Position numbers and translations under genes: made by a program | Notes under the pieces: model-generated | The model's database searches: none | Seen by the model: the letters and a program-made list of their open reading frames with translations, nothing else | Told to the model about the DNA's origin: nothing | Part shown: positions 26,604-37,814 of the stretch, in pieces | Position numbering within the stretch: position 1 is the first letter of the stretch | How the letters are laid out: every line of letters begins with the position of its first letter | NCBI GenBank assembly: GCA_902619615.1 | Contig: CACNFD010000002.1 | Coordinates: forward strand, 62,001 to 126,000 | DNA: 64,000 nt | DNA from: an uncultured SAR116 cluster alpha proteobacterium | Lineage (GTDB): Bacteria > Pseudomonadota > Alphaproteobacteria > Puniceispirillales > Marisalimonadaceae | Reading direction: 5' to 3'

Positions 26604-27755
26604 CTAGCTGTTCCTCTTATATTCTGCAATACATTGTTTATATAATGATAAAGTCAGATTGCACATTTTTTCATGGCTATAATTTTTAGATACATATTTT
26701 TTTGCGAATTCACCAATTCTCTCTCTCTTTTGTGGCTTTAAAGATAACGCATATGAAATTTTTTCAGATAAACTTTCAATATTAATAGGCTCTGCTAGAA
26801 AACCAGTTTTTCCATCAATAATAGTTTCTGAAGCTCCACCATGATCAAAAGCTATCGCGATTTTTCCCAAAGCTTGTGCTTCTAAAATAATTCTTCCAAA
26901 AGGTTCAGGAGTTAATGATGGCATAATTATTAAGTCACCTAAAATCATTGCAGCTTGTATATCCATAGTTGATTTAATAAGCTTTATTTTAGTTTCTAGC
27001 CTTGAATTTATAATTTTCTTAATTAACGTATTTTGAAATTTTTCATTACCATCACCAGCACCAATAAAAACACATTGAAAATCATATTTAACTTTTGATA
27101 GAGCTTTTATAAGAACTTGATAACCTTTCCACATCGCAGGCCTTGCAGCCATAATTATAACAGGAACATTATCTTTTAAATCTAAAAGCTTTGATTGAGC
27201 AATTATTCTCTCAGGATTTATTTTACTTGTATTAAATAGGTCTAAATCAACGCCTCTATGAATAATTTTAATTTTACTGCTTACTTGTGGAAAAGAATAT
27301 TTAATGCTTTCTTCAATATGCTTTGAAATAGCAATTATCGAATTTCCTTTAGTTAAAATACTATTATAATATTTTTTTAAAAAATTTGCTTTCCTAAACC
27401 TCATGTGAACTGAAGTAATAATTGGTATATCTAGGACAGGTCCAAGTGGCACACCAATCCAAGCAGGTGCACGAGAACAAAAGTGAATTAAATCTACATT
27501 TTCACTTTCCAATATAATTTTTAATTGATTTCTAATTTTAGGCCATTTAAGTGGGTTTTTCGTATGAACATCAAGAGCGTAATGAATTCCCCCATTTCTA
27601 GTTATTTGAGAAACCATATACCCACCAGAGGAAATAACAATTGACCTGAAATTTTTATTAACAAGTGCTTTAGAAATTTCAACAACACCTCTTTCAACAC
27701 CACCTGTATTTAATGCTGGTAAAATCTGGACTATGGTATATTTTCTTTTATTCAT
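26604..27755 (-). CDS. GT4-family glycosyltransferase
   Basis: A 383-residue retaining glycosyltransferase of the GT-B fold. The N-terminal domain starts IVQILPALNTGGVERG, and the C-terminal nucleotide-sugar site shows PSLTPEPFGRIILEAQALG, the E-x7-E motif of GT4 enzymes, followed by DHGGASETI. I start it at the ATG at 27755 (AAGG ribosome site). The in-frame ATG at 27794 would overlap the divergent hydrolase start. It probably acts in LPS core or surface polysaccharide synthesis. Its sugar donor is unknown. Confidence 0.85.
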   Translation of the reverse strand: MNKRKYTIVQILPALNTGGVERGVVEISKALVNKNFRSIVISSGGYMVSQITRNGGIHYALDVHTKNPLKWPKIRNQLKIILESENVDLIHFCSRAPAWIGVPLGPVLDIPIITSVHMRFRKANFLKKYYNSILTKGNSIIAISKHIEESIKYSFPQVSSKIKIIHRGVDLDLFNTSKINPERIIAQSKLLDLKDNVPVIIMAARPAMWKGYQVLIKALSKVKYDFQCVFIGAGDGNEKFQNTLIKKIINSRLETKIKLIKSTMDIQAAMILGDLIIMPSLTPEPFGRIILEAQALGKIAIAFDHGGASETIIDGKTGFLAEPINIESLSEKISYALSLKPQKRERIGEFAKKYVSKNYSHEKMCNLTLSLYKQCIAEYKRNS

Positions 27756-27787
27756 ATTTATTGACCTTGAATTGAACGGATTTATAA

Positions 27788-28534
27788 ATGACAAGTTTTA
27801 TTAATACATCAGAAGGTAATACAATAGCATATAACCAAATAATAGGAAAAAACACAGGTATCGTATTTTTAAGTGGTTATAACTCAGATATGCATGGCAA
27901 CAAAGCATTATATATAGAAAAATGGGCTAAAGAAAATAATCATAGCTTTTTAAGATTTGATTATTCTGGTCATGGTCAATCTTCAGGGAAACTAGAAACA
28001 ACATGCTTTTCTGATTGGTATCAAGATTCTGAGTATATAATTAATAAAAAAACAAAAGATAAGCAAATTTTAATTGGATCATCAATGGGTGCTTGGATAA
28101 TGCTTATGTTAGCAAAACGGATTCCAAACAAGATTTCAGCAATAATTGGTCTGGCGCCAGCTCCAGATTTCCCTAAAATATTAATTTGGGACAAAATGAC
28201 AGGAGATGAAAAAAGAAAATTAATAAAAAATAGAAAAATAAGTATAAAATATGAAGATGGATCAAAAAATGATTTTTCATACAAATTAATTAAAGACAGT
28301 TTTAAAAACCTTACTTTATTAGAGAATATATATTTTAATGGTTCTGTTTACTTATACCATGGGATGGCTGATGCTTCTGTGCCGTACGATTTGAGTATAA
28401 GAATAATTAAGACTTTCACAGGGACGAAAGATGTTAAATTATTGTTAGAAAAAGAAGCAGGACATAGACTATCTGAAACACATCAATTACAAAACATTAC
28501 TGATATTATTCAAGAAATAAAAAATAAATTGTGA
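27788..28534 (+). CDS. Alpha/beta hydrolase
   Basis: A 248-residue alpha/beta hydrolase. The oxyanion region SGYNSDMHGNK, the segment DYSGHGQSSGK, the nucleophile elbow GSSMGAW, the acidic residue in HGMADASVPYD and the histidine in EAGHRLSE form a complete catalytic set. It is divergent from the glycosyltransferase and convergent with the FzlA-like gene, with no gap at its 3' end. Family members include lipases, esterases and small serine peptidases; the substrate is unknown. Confidence 0.82.
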   Translation: MTSFINTSEGNTIAYNQIIGKNTGIVFLSGYNSDMHGNKALYIEKWAKENNHSFLRFDYSGHGQSSGKLETTCFSDWYQDSEYIINKKTKDKQILIGSSMGAWIMLMLAKRIPNKISAIIGLAPAPDFPKILIWDKMTGDEKRKLIKNRKISIKYEDGSKNDFSYKLIKDSFKNLTLLENIYFNGSVYLYHGMADASVPYDLSIRIIKTFTGTKDVKLLLEKEAGHRLSETHQLQNITDIIQEIKNKL

Positions 28535-29203
28535 TTAAAAATCAATATTTCTATAATTCTCATGAGGATTTAAACCAACAATTTGGTCTTTTAACAACGT
28601 TTTAAATGAGGGCCTTGACTTAATTTTAAAATACCATTCTCTTATATTCTCATAACTTTTTAGATTTAATAACCCCAAATAATCCAAAACTGAAAAATTA
28701 GCTGCAGCTAGAAAATCTAAATAAGTTAACTCATCTTTGATAAAATAATTTTTACTATTTAGCAAATAATTGAAATATTGAATATGAAAATCCAAATTTT
28801 GAAGAGCTACTCTTATGTTCTCACTATTTGGAGATATGTTATCAACTATTCTTGAAAATACCTTTTCATAAATAATTGGATCGAATACTTCTTTTTTAAA
28901 AATTACTTCAAACCAGTGAACTAATCTATTTATCTCAGCTTTTTCTCTATAATTGTCCACTAATAATTTAGGTCTTAATTCAAGATCTTTAATATATTCA
29001 ATGCAAGAATTTGCTCCAATAATTGGAAAACTTTCTTCATTTACTAGAACAGGTAGATGACCAGCTGGATTAATTTTAAGAAAGTCTTTTTGAGGTTTCC
29101 AAAAATTTTCTAGCTGAGTTTCATATCTGATATTATGTTCTTCTAGTATAAGCCTGATATACCTTGAGGATGAACATAAATAATAGTGATGAAGGGTGAA
29201 CAT
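28535..29203 (-). CDS. FzlA-like glutathione S-transferase family protein
   Basis: A 222-residue protein with an N-terminal thioredoxin-like domain and a C-terminal helical GST domain. Segments such as INPAGHLPVLV, the helical DFLAAANFSVLDYLG and the C-terminal EWYFKIKSRPSFKTLL correspond to what I recall of Caulobacter FzlA, a GST-like protein that binds and curves FtsZ filaments and supports constriction. Classical glutathione-site residues are not obvious. If right, it is a cell-division protein rather than a detoxification enzyme. Assignment is from memory of the family. Confidence 0.7.
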   Translation of the reverse strand: MFTLHHYYLCSSSRYIRLILEEHNIRYETQLENFWKPQKDFLKINPAGHLPVLVNEESFPIIGANSCIEYIKDLELRPKLLVDNYREKAEINRLVHWFEVIFKKEVFDPIIYEKVFSRIVDNISPNSENIRVALQNLDFHIQYFNYLLNSKNYFIKDELTYLDFLAAANFSVLDYLGLLNLKSYENIREWYFKIKSRPSFKTLLKDQIVGLNPHENYRNIDF

Positions 29204-29404
29204 AATTTAGTTGTTTTGTTGAAAGTATTTTTATTTTTTAGGTTATTAGAAATAGAGTCTCTTTTGTTTCTGTAATTGGTAGTTAGCCATATTTTAATAC
29301 ATCTAATTGCTTAACAAGCCTTTTTATTAATAACCCTATAAAAATTTCATTTCAAATCAAAATATTCTTAATAGAAAAGTGTAATGTAAATTCAAAAATT
29401 GCTA

Positions 29405-30847
29405 CTAATTTGGTAATGCTGACTTTCCCATAAGAAATTCATCAATAGATCTTGCACACTGTCTACCTTCTCTTATAGCCCAAACAACTAAAGATTGTCC
29501 TCGTCTTGAGTCACCTGCAGCAAAAAACTTATCAATAGAAGTTTTGTATTCAGTGTCATTAGCATCTAAATTACCAGCAGGTGTAAGTTTAACACCTAAA
29601 TTATTTATTAAACCTTCATGAATAGGGTGCACAAAACCCATAGCAAGCAATACAAGATCTGCTTCAAAAGAAAACTCAGTACCTTTGACTTCAGTCATTT
29701 TCATTCTACCATCAGTGTCTTTAGACCACTCAACTTTAACGCAATTAAGCTTTCTCACTTTTCCTTCGTCACCTTCAAATGATTTTGTTAAAACAGACCA
29801 ATTTCTATCACAACCCTCTTGATGAGATGTTGAGGTACGAAGTTTTAGTGGCCAATTAGGCCAAGTTAAAGCTTTATTTTCTTTTTCTGGAGGTTGATCA
29901 AGTAATTCAAGTTGGGTTACAGACTTGGCTCCTTGTCGGTTAGAGGTGCCAACACAATCTGATCCTGTATCACCACCTCCAATTACAAGAACATTTTTTC
30001 CCTTTGCTGTAATTTCTATTTTGGGATCAATTTTATTGCCTGCAACTCTATCGTTTTGTTGAGAAAGGAATTCCATAGCAAAATGAACACCTTTAAGCTC
30101 TCTTCCATTAACAGGTAAATCTCTTGGATTTTCTGATCCTCCGCAAAAGGCAATAGCATCAAAATTTTTATTTAATTCTACAATTTTAATATCTTTACCA
30201 ATATTAGAATTAACTCTAAATTCTACACCCTCTGCTTCCATTTGAGACATTCTTCTGTCAATCAAATGTTTTTCCATTTTAAAATCAGGAATACCAATCC
30301 TCAAAAGACCTCCAATCCTTGCATTTTTTTCAAAAACTACAACAGAGTGACCTGCTCTAGCTAATTGTTGAGCACAAGCTAAACCAGAAGGACCAGAACC
30401 AATTACTGCGACTTTCTTACCAGTTTTGTTATTACTCACTAGAGGTTTAATCCATCCTTCTTCCCATCCTTTATCAACAATAGAACACTCAATTGTTTTA
30501 ATTGCTACAGGATTATCTGTAATATTCAGAGTACATGATGCTTCACATGGTGCCGGACATATTCTACCCGTAAATTCAGGAAAATTATTTGTTGATTGCA
30601 ATAAATTCAAGGCTTCTTTCCATCTGTTATTGTAAATCATATCATTCCAATCAGGAATAAGATTGTTTACAGGACAACCTTGGTGACAATAAGGGATACC
30701 GCAGTCCATACATCTAGCGCCTTGCTCTGATACTTTAGTCGTATCAATGGGAATTAAAAATTCTCTAAAATGTTTTATTCTATCTTCAACCGGCTCGTAA
30801 TCTCTTTCAACGCGGTCTAGTTCCATAAATCCAGTTACCTTACCCAT
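29405..30847 (-). CDS. gltD: Glutamate synthase small subunit
   Basis: A 480-residue flavoprotein that passes electrons from NADPH to the large subunit. It has the N-terminal iron-sulfur cysteines ([15 protein letters not shown] and CPAPCEASC), an FAD Rossmann motif ([19 protein letters not shown]) and a second NADPH site ([11 protein letters not shown]). I use the ATG at 30847, which has a GGAG ribosome site and lies one base after the gltB stop. Together with GltB it makes two glutamates from glutamine and 2-oxoglutarate. About 200 bases (29204-29404) downstream hold no gene. Confidence 0.96.
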   Translation of the reverse strand: MGKVTGFMELDRVERDYEPVEDRIKHFREFLIPIDTTKVSEQGARCMDCGIPYCHQGCPVNNLIPDWNDMIYNNRWKEALNLLQSTNNFPEFTGRICPAPCEASCTLNITDNPVAIKTIECSIVDKGWEEGWIKPLVSNNKTGKKVAVIGSGPSGLACAQQLARAGHSVVVFEKNARIGGLLRIGIPDFKMEKHLIDRRMSQMEAEGVEFRVNSNIGKDIKIVELNKNFDAIAFCGGSENPRDLPVNGRELKGVHFAMEFLSQQNDRVAGNKIDPKIEITAKGKNVLVIGGGDTGSDCVGTSNRQGAKSVTQLELLDQPPEKENKALTWPNWPLKLRTSTSHQEGCDRNWSVLTKSFEGDEGKVRKLNCVKVEWSKDTDGRMKMTEVKGTEFSFEADLVLLAMGFVHPIHEGLINNLGVKLTPAGNLDANDTEYKTSIDKFFAAGDSRRGQSLVVWAIREGRQCARSIDEFLMGKSALPN

Positions 30848-30848
30848 A

Positions 30849-33800
30849 TCATTCTCCAGCAATTCTATTCAGTACTTTATTATCTTCTTTAATTTTTTGT
30901 TTTCTTTCGTTTAAAGCTCTCTTAAAATCAAAAGGGGTTATTTTATAAAAAAGATTTAGATATTTACTCCAATCATTTAAGATCAATTTGGCTTTTTCGC
31001 TTTTAGTATATTTTAGATGTCTTTGAATTATTAATTTTAATCGTGCTTCATCAAAATCAAGTAAATCATTATCAATGTCTTTTGCTGAGGGGGTGTCTAG
31101 GTTTTTTAAACTCTGCAATTTCTCTAAACCTACCATAGCTTTATTACACTTTGATTCAAATGTATCATCTTCATCTAAAATATAGGCTATACCACCAGAC
31201 ATCCCAGCTGCAAAATTCCTACCTGTTTTTCCAAGTACAATTACAACACCACCTGTCATATATTCACACCCATGATCACCACAACCTTCAACAACAGCCG
31301 TAGCACCCGAGTTTCTAACTGCAAAACGTTCTCCTACAACTCCTCTTAGATAACATTCTCCAGAGATTGCACCATACAAAAGCGTGTTTCCAGCAATAAT
31401 ATTATTTTCAGGAATAATTTTACTTGTTTCGTGAGGACTAATGGATATTCTACCACCTGATAGGCCTTTACCTAAATAATCATTAGCATCACCTTTTAAG
31501 TTAAAATTAACACCTTTTGATAACCAAGCTCCAAAACTTTGGCCAGCGTTCCCTATAAAATCAACATTTATTGTATCCTTGGGCAATCCATTATGACCGT
31601 ACTTTTTTGCTATAACTCCTGATAACATTCCACCAACAGTTCTATTAGTATTTACAATTTTTGATGAAATATTTACTTTTATTTTATCTGATATAGCTTT
31701 TTTTGATTTAGAAATTAATTCATTATCAAGAGCAAGTTCTAACCTATGGTTTTGTTCTTTTGAATTATAGAAAGTCTCATCTTTCTGTTTTTCCAAACTC
31801 ACAATAAGCTTTCTTAAATCCAATCCGTGAGCTTTCCAGTGTTCTTCTGCACCATTAAAATCAATAAGATCTCTTCTTCCAATTAAATCGTTAAACTTCC
31901 TAATACCTAGCTCTGCCATTATTTCTCTTACTTCATTAGCAATGAAAACAAAAAAATTAACAACATGGTCGGGTGTTCCAGTAAAATTTTTTCTAAGTTC
32001 TGGATCTTGTGTAGCAACACCTACAGGACAAGTATTTAAATGACATTTTCTCATCATTATACAACCTTCAGAAATAAGAGCGGCAGTTGCAAACCCAAAT
32101 TCATCAGCACCTAAAATTGCTCCAATTACAACATCTCTTCCAGTTCTTAACCCTCCATCAACTTGAACAGCTATTCTTTCTCTTAATCCATTCATGACAA
32201 GTGTTTGATGGGTTTCAGCTAAACCAGTCTCCCAAGGACCACCGGCATTTAACAATGATGTAATTGGACTAGCTCCAGTACCACCATCATTTCCTGAAAT
32301 AGTTACGTGATCAGCATAAGCCTTACTAACTCCAGCAGCGACGGTTCCAACACCAATCTCAGATACCAGTTTTACAGAAACTCTAGCTTTTGGATTAACA
32401 TTTTTAAGATCATGTATAAGTTGAGCTAAATCTTCAATTGAATAAATATCGTGATGAGGTGGTGGTGATATTAAACCAACACCTGGTGTTGAATGTCTAA
32501 TTTTAGCAATAAATTCATCAACTTTTCCACCTGGAAGCTGTCCACCTTCACCTGGCTTAGCGCCTTGTGCCATTTTGATCTGAATGTCAGTCGCGTTTGA
32601 TAAATATTCAGTTGTAACCCCAAATCTTCCGGATGCAACTTGTTTTATTCTGGAGTTCATAGAATCACCATTAGAAAGAGGAACAAATCTTGATGTCTCT
32701 TCTCCACCCTCACCTGTGTTAGATCTTCCTCCAAGACGGTTCATCGCAATTGCTAAGGTTGTGTGAGCTTCTGTCGATATTGATCCAAGTGACATAGCAC
32801 CTGTAGCAAATCTTTTAACTATTTCAGATGTAGGTTCTACTTCATCAACATTTATAGGTTTTGATTTATTTGTAAACTTAAATAAACCTCTTAAATTTTT
32901 TAATTTAATTGAGTGGTCGTTAATTTTCTTAGAATATTTTTTGAAAGTATCATAGTTAGCACTTCTAACTGAATGTTGAAGCATTCCAATTGTTTCAGGA
33001 GTCCAAACATGTTCTTCACCTCGAATTCGAAAGCTTAAATCACCACCAACATCAAGATCATTAGACAATATTGGAGAATCACCAAAAGCTAATTCATGTC
33101 TATTCTCTGTTTCTATTTGAATTTCTTTTAAGTCAATACCTTCAACTTTTGATGACGTGCCGCAAAAGTATCTATCAACAAGATTAGAAGAAAGACCTAC
33201 TGCATCAAAAATTTGAGCACCAGAATAAGATTGATATGTAGAAATACCCATTTTAGACATTACTTTAAGCATGCCTTTTGTTACCGCTTTGGTATATTTT
33301 GTGTAAGCTTCTTTTTCTTCAATTTCCTGATTATAATTTTTTACTATGTTTGATAAGGTATAAAAAGCTAAGTATGGGTTTATTGCCTCTGCTCCATAAC
33401 CTGCAAGAAGACACAGATCATGAACCCTTCTTGCTTCTCCAGTTTCTATTATTAATCCTACTTTTGTTCTTAAACCTTTTTTTATTAAATGGTGATGTAC
33501 TGAGCTCGTAGCAAGTAATGCTGGAATTGCAATATTGTTTTGATCAACTTCTCTATCTGATAAGATAATTATATTACAAGCATTGCTATTTATAACTCTT
33601 TCAGCTTCAATACAAATGCTTTGTAAAAAACTTTCAATTTCTAAATTAGGATTTTCTTTTTTATTATAACAAATACTTAAAGTAACGGACATTAACTTAT
33701 TAGAAGTAAATTTATTTATATTTCTAATCTTTTCTATATCTAAATTATCTAATATCGGATGGTCAACTTCAATTAACTTTTGATTTTTACCTGATTTAGG

Positions 33801-35486
33801 ATCAAGCAAATTTGGTCTTGGTCCTATGAAATTCATCAAAGACATTACCAACTCTTCTCGAATAGGGTCTATAGGAGGGTTTGTTACCTGAGCAAAATTT
33901 TGAAAAAAATAGTCATATAAAAGCCTGTTTTTATCTGATAATGCAGCTAAGGGTATGTCTCTTCCCATGGACCCAATTGGATCTTGTCCCTCTAAAATCA
34001 TTGGCTCAAGAAAAAATTTGAGATCTTCTTTGTTATATCCAAATGCTTGCTGTAAATCTAATAATAATCCATCTTCTGGCAATGTTTTATTCGTATTAAA
34101 ATCTATTGATTTAATATTAACTTTCGAATTTTTAACCCAATCGTCATAAGGATGCAAATTAACTAAATTATCCTTAAGCTCTTCATCTGAAATTATTCTT
34201 TTTTCATTTAAATCAACCAGAAGCATTTTTCCAGGTTGTAAACGCCATTTTTGAATAATCTTATGTTCTGGAATATCTCTAAGAACTCCTACTTCTGACG
34301 ACATTATAACTAAGTCATCATCTGTTACGACATACCTAGCTGGTCTTAAACCATTTCGATCTAAAGTAGCTGCAACTTGAACACCATCAGTAAAAGCCAT
34401 TGCAGCTGGTCCATCCCATGGCTCCATTAATGCAGAGTAATATTCATAAAATGAAGATCTTTTTGGATCCATTAATGAGTTATCTTTCCAAGCTTCAGGT
34501 ATCATCAGCATCATTGCATGAGGTAGTGAATAACCACCCATTACAAGAAGTTCTAAAGCATTATCAAATGTTGCTGAGTCTGATGGTGATTTTTCTATAA
34601 CTGGCCATAATTTCTTTAGATCATCTCCTAAAAGTTCAGAATACATGCTGTATCGTCTAGAGTTCATCCAATTTGTATTTCCTTTGACAGTATTAATCTC
34701 ACCATTATGACATAAATATCTAAAAGGTTGGGCTAGTCGCCAAGAAGGGAATGTGTTTGTTGAAAACCTCTGATGGAAAAGAGCTATAGCGGTTTTGAAA
34801 TTCTTATTTTGAAAATCAATATAAAACTTTGATAGGTTTGGTGCTAACACCATTCCTTTAAATATTATGGTTCTCGTCGAAAGTGATACAATATAGAAAT
34901 CATCACAATCATCTTGGAGTTCTTCTTGAAGTAAGAAAAGGCTTTGTTTTCTAATTACATATAATTTTCTTTGAAATTCTTTTTCAGTTTTTGTGTTTTT
35001 TCCTTTTTGAATAAAAATTTGCCTAATGATTGGCGCATTATTTTTTACAGTTTCTCCTAAGACAGAATCATCAACTGGAACATCTCTCCATCCAATTAGA
35101 GATTGGCCTTCTTTTTTGATTGCTTCTTCAAATGATTTGATTGCAGAACTAGCTCTATTTTTTTCTGGAGGAAGGAAAATCATGCCGACCCCATAATTAC
35201 CAATTTCTGGAAGTTTAATATCAGTCTTTAAAAATTCTTCTTTAAAAAAATCATGTGGTATTTGAATTAAAATACCAGCACCATCACCCGCTAAAGGATC
35301 AGCCCCAATAGCACCCCTATGGTCAAGGTTATGAACAATTTCCAAGGCTTGATGAACTATCTCATATTTGGGTTCATTTTTAATATTTGCAATAAAACCA
35401 AAACCACAATTATCATGTTCGTTATCTGATTCATATAAACCATATTTTTCAGGAAACCCCATTTTGTTCAATTTTTTAATACTCAT
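30849..35486 (-). CDS. gltB: Glutamate synthase large subunit
   Basis: A 1545-residue GltB of normal length. Domains in order: class II glutamine amidotransferase with the nucleophile Cys27 (HDNCGFGF) exposed after propeptide removal, central domain, FMN-binding synthase domain with the 3Fe-4S cysteines in [15 protein letters not shown], and the C-terminal GXGXG beta-helix domain (about 1250-1490, with [20 protein letters not shown]). The start has an AGGA ribosome site. It is followed by gltD and preceded by a LysR-type regulator gene on the same strand. Confidence 0.97.
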   Translation of the reverse strand: MSIKKLNKMGFPEKYGLYESDNEHDNCGFGFIANIKNEPKYEIVHQALEIVHNLDHRGAIGADPLAGDGAGILIQIPHDFFKEEFLKTDIKLPEIGNYGVGMIFLPPEKNRASSAIKSFEEAIKKEGQSLIGWRDVPVDDSVLGETVKNNAPIIRQIFIQKGKNTKTEKEFQRKLYVIRKQSLFLLQEELQDDCDDFYIVSLSTRTIIFKGMVLAPNLSKFYIDFQNKNFKTAIALFHQRFSTNTFPSWRLAQPFRYLCHNGEINTVKGNTNWMNSRRYSMYSELLGDDLKKLWPVIEKSPSDSATFDNALELLVMGGYSLPHAMMLMIPEAWKDNSLMDPKRSSFYEYYSALMEPWDGPAAMAFTDGVQVAATLDRNGLRPARYVVTDDDLVIMSSEVGVLRDIPEHKIIQKWRLQPGKMLLVDLNEKRIISDEELKDNLVNLHPYDDWVKNSKVNIKSIDFNTNKTLPEDGLLLDLQQAFGYNKEDLKFFLEPMILEGQDPIGSMGRDIPLAALSDKNRLLYDYFFQNFAQVTNPPIDPIREELVMSLMNFIGPRPNLLDPKSGKNQKLIEVDHPILDNLDIEKIRNINKFTSNKLMSVTLSICYNKKENPNLEIESFLQSICIEAERVINSNACNIIILSDREVDQNNIAIPALLATSSVHHHLIKKGLRTKVGLIIETGEARRVHDLCLLAGYGAEAINPYLAFYTLSNIVKNYNQEIEEKEAYTKYTKAVTKGMLKVMSKMGISTYQSYSGAQIFDAVGLSSNLVDRYFCGTSSKVEGIDLKEIQIETENRHELAFGDSPILSNDLDVGGDLSFRIRGEEHVWTPETIGMLQHSVRSANYDTFKKYSKKINDHSIKLKNLRGLFKFTNKSKPINVDEVEPTSEIVKRFATGAMSLGSISTEAHTTLAIAMNRLGGRSNTGEGGEETSRFVPLSNGDSMNSRIKQVASGRFGVTTEYLSNATDIQIKMAQGAKPGEGGQLPGGKVDEFIAKIRHSTPGVGLISPPPHHDIYSIEDLAQLIHDLKNVNPKARVSVKLVSEIGVGTVAAGVSKAYADHVTISGNDGGTGASPITSLLNAGGPWETGLAETHQTLVMNGLRERIAVQVDGGLRTGRDVVIGAILGADEFGFATAALISEGCIMMRKCHLNTCPVGVATQDPELRKNFTGTPDHVVNFFVFIANEVREIMAELGIRKFNDLIGRRDLIDFNGAEEHWKAHGLDLRKLIVSLEKQKDETFYNSKEQNHRLELALDNELISKSKKAISDKIKVNISSKIVNTNRTVGGMLSGVIAKKYGHNGLPKDTINVDFIGNAGQSFGAWLSKGVNFNLKGDANDYLGKGLSGGRISISPHETSKIIPENNIIAGNTLLYGAISGECYLRGVVGERFAVRNSGATAVVEGCGDHGCEYMTGGVVIVLGKTGRNFAAGMSGGIAYILDEDDTFESKCNKAMVGLEKLQSLKNLDTPSAKDIDNDLLDFDEARLKLIIQRHLKYTKSEKAKLILNDWSKYLNLFYKITPFDFKRALNERKQKIKEDNKVLNRIAGE

Positions 35487-35511
35487 TTAATTCCTGTAAA
35501 TCTATAAAATC

Positions 35512-35525
35512 AACCATCTATGGTT
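35512..35525. promoter_or_regulatory. Palindrome in gltB leader (candidate operator)
   Basis: AACCAT-CT-ATGGTT is a perfect 6-base inverted repeat centred 32 bases upstream of the gltB start. It might bind a regulator or be chance; the neighbouring LysR protein is one candidate, although its usual T-N11-A motif does not fit well. Confidence 0.25.
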
Positions 35526-35646
35526 AAAGCTTAATATATTTATTCCCTAATGAAGAATGTGGAACATAGAGAATTTACATATATTTGTAAAATTATTCAT
35601 TATATGTCAGATATGCATAAATTGCATTACAAAATTGATTAACGAA

Positions 35647-36540
35647 TTAATTAATTATCTCTGCTTCTTTAATCATAAAATCCTTAAATGCCTTAATTCT
35701 AGAATCATTTCTCAACTCATAATTAAAACATAAAGAAATTGACATTTTAGGTCCTTCTAGTTGGGATAAAATTTCTGTTAATTCTATCATTTCAAATTCC
35801 ATCCAATCTGGTAATGAGGCTATTCCCATACCAACTTCAGTAGCCTTTGCTATTCCATATATACTAGAAACCTCTAAAATTGGCTTTCTTGGTCTTTTAT
35901 TTTCTTTTCCAATTGTTAATAGCCAATTCAATCGATGTCTATCAAGAGGGGGTTGTGCATCTTCTCCATAAGATATTATTTTATGATTATCTAAATCAGT
36001 ACTAGTTTTTGGATATCCATTTTTAGAAATATATTCATTTGATGCAAATATCTTATATCTACAGTCAGCTAATTTAATTTGAATATCGTCTTGAGAAACG
36101 CTGGGTGTCATTCTAACCTCAATATCAGAGTTAAAATTGGTAACTCGAGGCTCAGAATCTCTTAAGCTAAGTGCAACATTTATTTCTGGAAATAAATTTT
36201 TGAATTTTGACATTCTAGGAGCAACCCATAGAGCCCCAAACGCATTTGTAGCACTAACATTCAATCTACCCGATGGAACGTCCATATCCTCAAGAAGTTG
36301 GTTGTGAGTCTTGCTTATATCAGAGGCTAAAATTTGAACAGAAGAAGATAATCTCATACCGGCTTTAGTAAGAGAAATACCATCTGAGTTTCTTAAAAAA
36401 AGTCTAACACCTAATTCATTTTCTAGTGCCTTCATTTGTCTGCTCAATGCAGACTGACTCATTTGCAAGATATAAGAAGCTTCGGTAATATTTCGAGTTT
36501 GGGCAACAATGTTAAATAATCTTAATCTATCCCATTTCAT
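35647..36540 (-). CDS. LysR-type transcriptional regulator
   Basis: A 297-residue LysR regulator: winged helix-turn-helix (about 1-60, with EASYILQMSQSALSRQMKALE) and a periplasmic-binding-like effector domain (about 90-290). The gene lies 160 bases upstream of gltB and 40 bases after the CysJ-like reductase, all on the same strand. It could regulate either; in Bacillus a LysR protein (GltC) controls gltAB. The effector is unknown. Confidence 0.87.
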   Translation of the reverse strand: MKWDRLRLFNIVAQTRNITEASYILQMSQSALSRQMKALENELGVRLFLRNSDGISLTKAGMRLSSSVQILASDISKTHNQLLEDMDVPSGRLNVSATNAFGALWVAPRMSKFKNLFPEINVALSLRDSEPRVTNFNSDIEVRMTPSVSQDDIQIKLADCRYKIFASNEYISKNGYPKTSTDLDNHKIISYGEDAQPPLDRHRLNWLLTIGKENKRPRKPILEVSSIYGIAKATEVGMGIASLPDWMEFEMIELTEILSQLEGPKMSISLCFNYELRNDSRIKAFKDFMIKEAEIIN

Positions 36541-36580
36541 AAATGACCTCTATGCTCTGTTAAATTTCTTAATAATATTT

Positions 36581-37699
36581 TTAATACACATCTAATAAGT
36601 ATCTTTTTTCTTTTTTTAACATTTTTAAATATTCTAAAGCTTTTTTATCGTCACATTTAAGCTCTTTAGAAATTAATTTTATAATTGTTAATTCAACATC
36701 TTTAGCCATTTTTTGGGCGTCTCCACATATGTATATTATTGCACCATTTTTTAACCATTGGAAAAATTCATTACTTCTTTCGTAAATTTTATCCTGCACA
36801 TAAATTTTGTTATCCTGATCTCTTGAAAAAGCAGTATCTAAATTATTCAAAATTTTTTCTTCAACAAAATTTGAAATTTGATCTTCATATATAAAATCAT
36901 TTTTCTTAGTCTGAGCACCAAAGAATAACCAATTTTTTCCATCACTCTTTAAATATTTTCTTTCTTGTATAAAAGATAAGAAGGGTGCTAGGCCTGTACC
37001 AGGACCAATCATAATTATTGGCTTATTTTGATCATCAGGCAATTTGAACAATTTATTAGGAATTAAAAAAATTTTTACTTTATCACCTAATTCACAATTA
37101 TCAGATAAAAATGTTGTGCAAACACCACCATAATTCCTAGTTTTTTTTTGCCATCGTTGAGTAGAAACAGTTAAATGCACTGAGTTTTTAAAAACTAAGT
37201 TACTTGAAGCAATAGAATAAGCTCTATGTTGAAGTGGTTTTAAAAGGGTTAAGAAATGTAATACATCAAATTTAAGATTTTGATCCAAATTCATGAAATC
37301 TAAAACATCTTTTCCATATTTAAAATCCATCAATATATTTTTGTTTTTTGAAGTTAAAGAATGATTTAGTGCATTATGATTAATATTATCGTTAACAAAT
37401 TTTATTAATCTGTTCGTTGGTGTAAGAATCTCAAATTTTTTTTCTAATAAATCATAAATGTTAAGATTATACCCTTCGGGTGTATATTCAGGATTTATTT
37501 GTAATCTATTTATAATAGCTCTTACTAAAGTACTATTATTTATTGGGAAAATTCCTATGCTATCTCCAGGTTGATAAGTAATACCACTATCACCAAGAGA
37601 AATTTCATAATGAAAAACTTCTTTGTTTGACTGTTTTCCAGATAAAAGTTTTTTAGAAGTGATTTTAGCTAAATATGGGTTTTGTTTATTCCAATTCAT
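36581..37699 (-). CDS. Stand-alone CysJ-like FAD/NADPH reductase
   Basis: A 372-residue protein corresponding to the C-terminal half of sulfite reductase flavoprotein or cytochrome P450 reductase: FAD-binding RAYSIASS and GGVCTTFL motifs, NADPH-binding GPGTGLAPFLSFIQERK and YICGDAQKMAKDVE, and a C-terminal aromatic residue (ends LDVY). The N-terminal flavodoxin domain of CysJ is absent. It may receive electrons from or give them to a separate flavodoxin or ferredoxin, for example for sulfite or nitrite reduction. No such partner is in this window. Confidence 0.78.
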   Translation of the reverse strand: MNWNKQNPYLAKITSKKLLSGKQSNKEVFHYEISLGDSGITYQPGDSIGIFPINNSTLVRAIINRLQINPEYTPEGYNLNIYDLLEKKFEILTPTNRLIKFVNDNINHNALNHSLTSKNKNILMDFKYGKDVLDFMNLDQNLKFDVLHFLTLLKPLQHRAYSIASSNLVFKNSVHLTVSTQRWQKKTRNYGGVCTTFLSDNCELGDKVKIFLIPNKLFKLPDDQNKPIIMIGPGTGLAPFLSFIQERKYLKSDGKNWLFFGAQTKKNDFIYEDQISNFVEEKILNNLDTAFSRDQDNKIYVQDKIYERSNEFFQWLKNGAIIYICGDAQKMAKDVELTIIKLISKELKCDDKKALEYLKMLKKEKRYLLDVY

Positions 37700-37814
37700 G
37701 CAATTACAGCTTAAAAAATTTTAAAAGAAATTAAAATAATTATTAATCCTATTTTTAATTAGATATTATCAATATATAAGATAAATAAAGTTTATGTAAA
37801 AGATAGAGTTTAAA

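Noticed and set aside
30849-30862. An in-frame ATG at 30862 as gltD start
   Set aside because: It lies inside the gltB coding end; the ATG at 30847 has a better placed GGAG site and family-like N-terminus.
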